The notes beneath the pieces are model-generated. The model made no database searches. It was not told the DNA's origin and saw only the letters and a list, made by a program, of their open reading frames with translations. From Candidatus Binatota bacterium (GTDB lineage Bacteria; Desulfobacterota; Binatia; Bin18), in NCBI GenBank assembly GCA_011523265.1, contig WTHD01000071.1, positions 1-34,202 on the forward strand: a stretch of DNA of 34,202 bases, read 5' to 3'. Positions 33,903 through 34,202 of this stretch are shown piece after piece (position 1 is the stretch's first letter; each line of letters begins with the position of its first letter). The position numbers and the translations under genes were made by a program.

Positions 33903-34202
33903 TTATGTCGTCTGGACACGATTGAGGACGTGCCGCGCCTTATCAAGGACCTGCTCTGGGGTAATGCGCTGCATACAGGCACGCTGAATTTTACAGTCTC
34001 GCGTATAACACGGACTGCACGCCGCTGAGCCGGACAGAACAAGATCTTCCGAGCCCCATGGTGCCGAGCGGATAGGGCTTGTGGCGCCCCACAGAGAAAT
34101 CACGGGCGTGCCAACTGCTGCGGCAATATGCATGGGGCCTGAATCTGGTCCCATGCCGAGCCGGGTACGCGAAAAAACACCAATCAGATCCCGTAGGGTG
34201 GT
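33903..34202 (-). CDS. Heptosyltransferase (GT9 family), C-terminal part, cut by window edge
   Basis: The reading frame is open to the right edge of the window, so the N-terminal two thirds are missing. The visible 99 codons include LRDLIGVFSRTRLGMGPDSGPMHIAAAVGTPVISLWG, read in two parts: the GPDSGPMHIAAA ADP-heptose binding signature and the GTPVISLWGATSP loop. A cysteine-rich segment CSPCYTRDCKIQRACM follows, as often seen in WaaF/RfaF-type enzymes. It transfers heptose from ADP-heptose to the LPS core. Its stop is 2 bases before the first possible start of the sulfatase-like gene, so the genes are probably one operon. Whether it is WaaC, WaaF or WaaQ cannot be decided from this fragment. 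Confidence 0.88.
   Translation of the reverse strand, partial: TTLRDLIGVFSRTRLGMGPDSGPMHIAAAVGTPVISLWGATSPIRSAPWGSEDLVLSGSAACSPCYTRDCKIQRACMQRITPEQVLDKARHVLNRVQTT

Noticed and set aside
33324-34028. 234-codon open frame on the + strand opposite the sulfatase-like gene
   Set aside because: It is Arg/Gly/Pro-rich with no family resemblance and lies wholly antisense to two genes with clear motifs. It is a by-product of GC-rich codons.
1-34202. tRNA or rRNA genes, CRISPR arrays, prophage or insertion sequences
   Set aside because: Reading through all gaps shows no cloverleaf-like segment, regularly spaced repeats, integrase or transposase. Gaps are too short except for 24559-25070.

Overview
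The window is a piece of chromosome from a Gram-negative bacterium. LptD, the ADP-heptose enzymes and a heptosyltransferase show an outer membrane with lipopolysaccharide. The gene orders (tuf-rpsJ, secY-map-rpmJ-rpsM, trp genes next to accD-folC, yicC-gmk-rel) are proteobacterial in style. Several ribosomal proteins are of the zinc-binding type (S14, S4, L36). A deltaproteobacterium-like or related lineage (for example Tectomicrobia or NC10) fits, but that placement is inference; nothing in the window fixes the taxon.

Region 1 (1-14395, + strand) is the S10-spc-alpha ribosomal supercluster: the end of tuf, then rpsJ, rplC, rplD, rplW, rplB, rpsS, rplV, rpsC, rplP, rpmC, rpsQ, rplN, rplX, rplE, rpsN, rpsH, rplF, rplR, rpsE, rpmD, rplO, secY, map, rpmJ, rpsM, rpsK, rpsD, rpoA and rplQ. 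It closes with a clear hairpin terminator. Genes are packed with short gaps or overlaps, consistent with one or a few long transcripts. adk and infA, often found beside map, are not here.

Region 2 (14446-24558, + strand) is a second co-directional run: a SPOR-domain membrane protein, trpD-trpC-trpF-trpB-trpA, accD, folC, lptD and a stand-alone heptose-1-phosphate adenylyltransferase (rfaE2). It links tryptophan synthesis, fatty-acid initiation, folate, cell division and outer-membrane assembly.

Region 3 (24559-25070) is the convergent junction. It holds the wreck of an rpmB (L28) gene with one frameshift and two internal stops, followed by a nest of inverted repeats.

Region 4 (25071-34202, - strand) runs toward the junction. 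Read in transcription order from the window's right edge it is a heptosyltransferase (cut by the edge), a sulfatase-fold enzyme with Thr at the nucleophile position, a sugar kinase-glycosyltransferase fusion, a GT4-type glycosyltransferase, the heptose kinase rfaE1, yicC, gmk and a bifunctional (p)ppGpp synthetase/hydrolase. The first part is a lipopolysaccharide core locus. The kinase and adenylyltransferase halves of the ADP-heptose route sit on either side of the junction as separate genes.

Most of the window is conserved housekeeping sequence, and I see no new defence or mobile system. The points most worth a second look are the decayed rpmB, the kinase-GT2 fusion, the Thr-type sulfatase-like enzyme, the all-cysteine L36 and the intergenic palindromic element.
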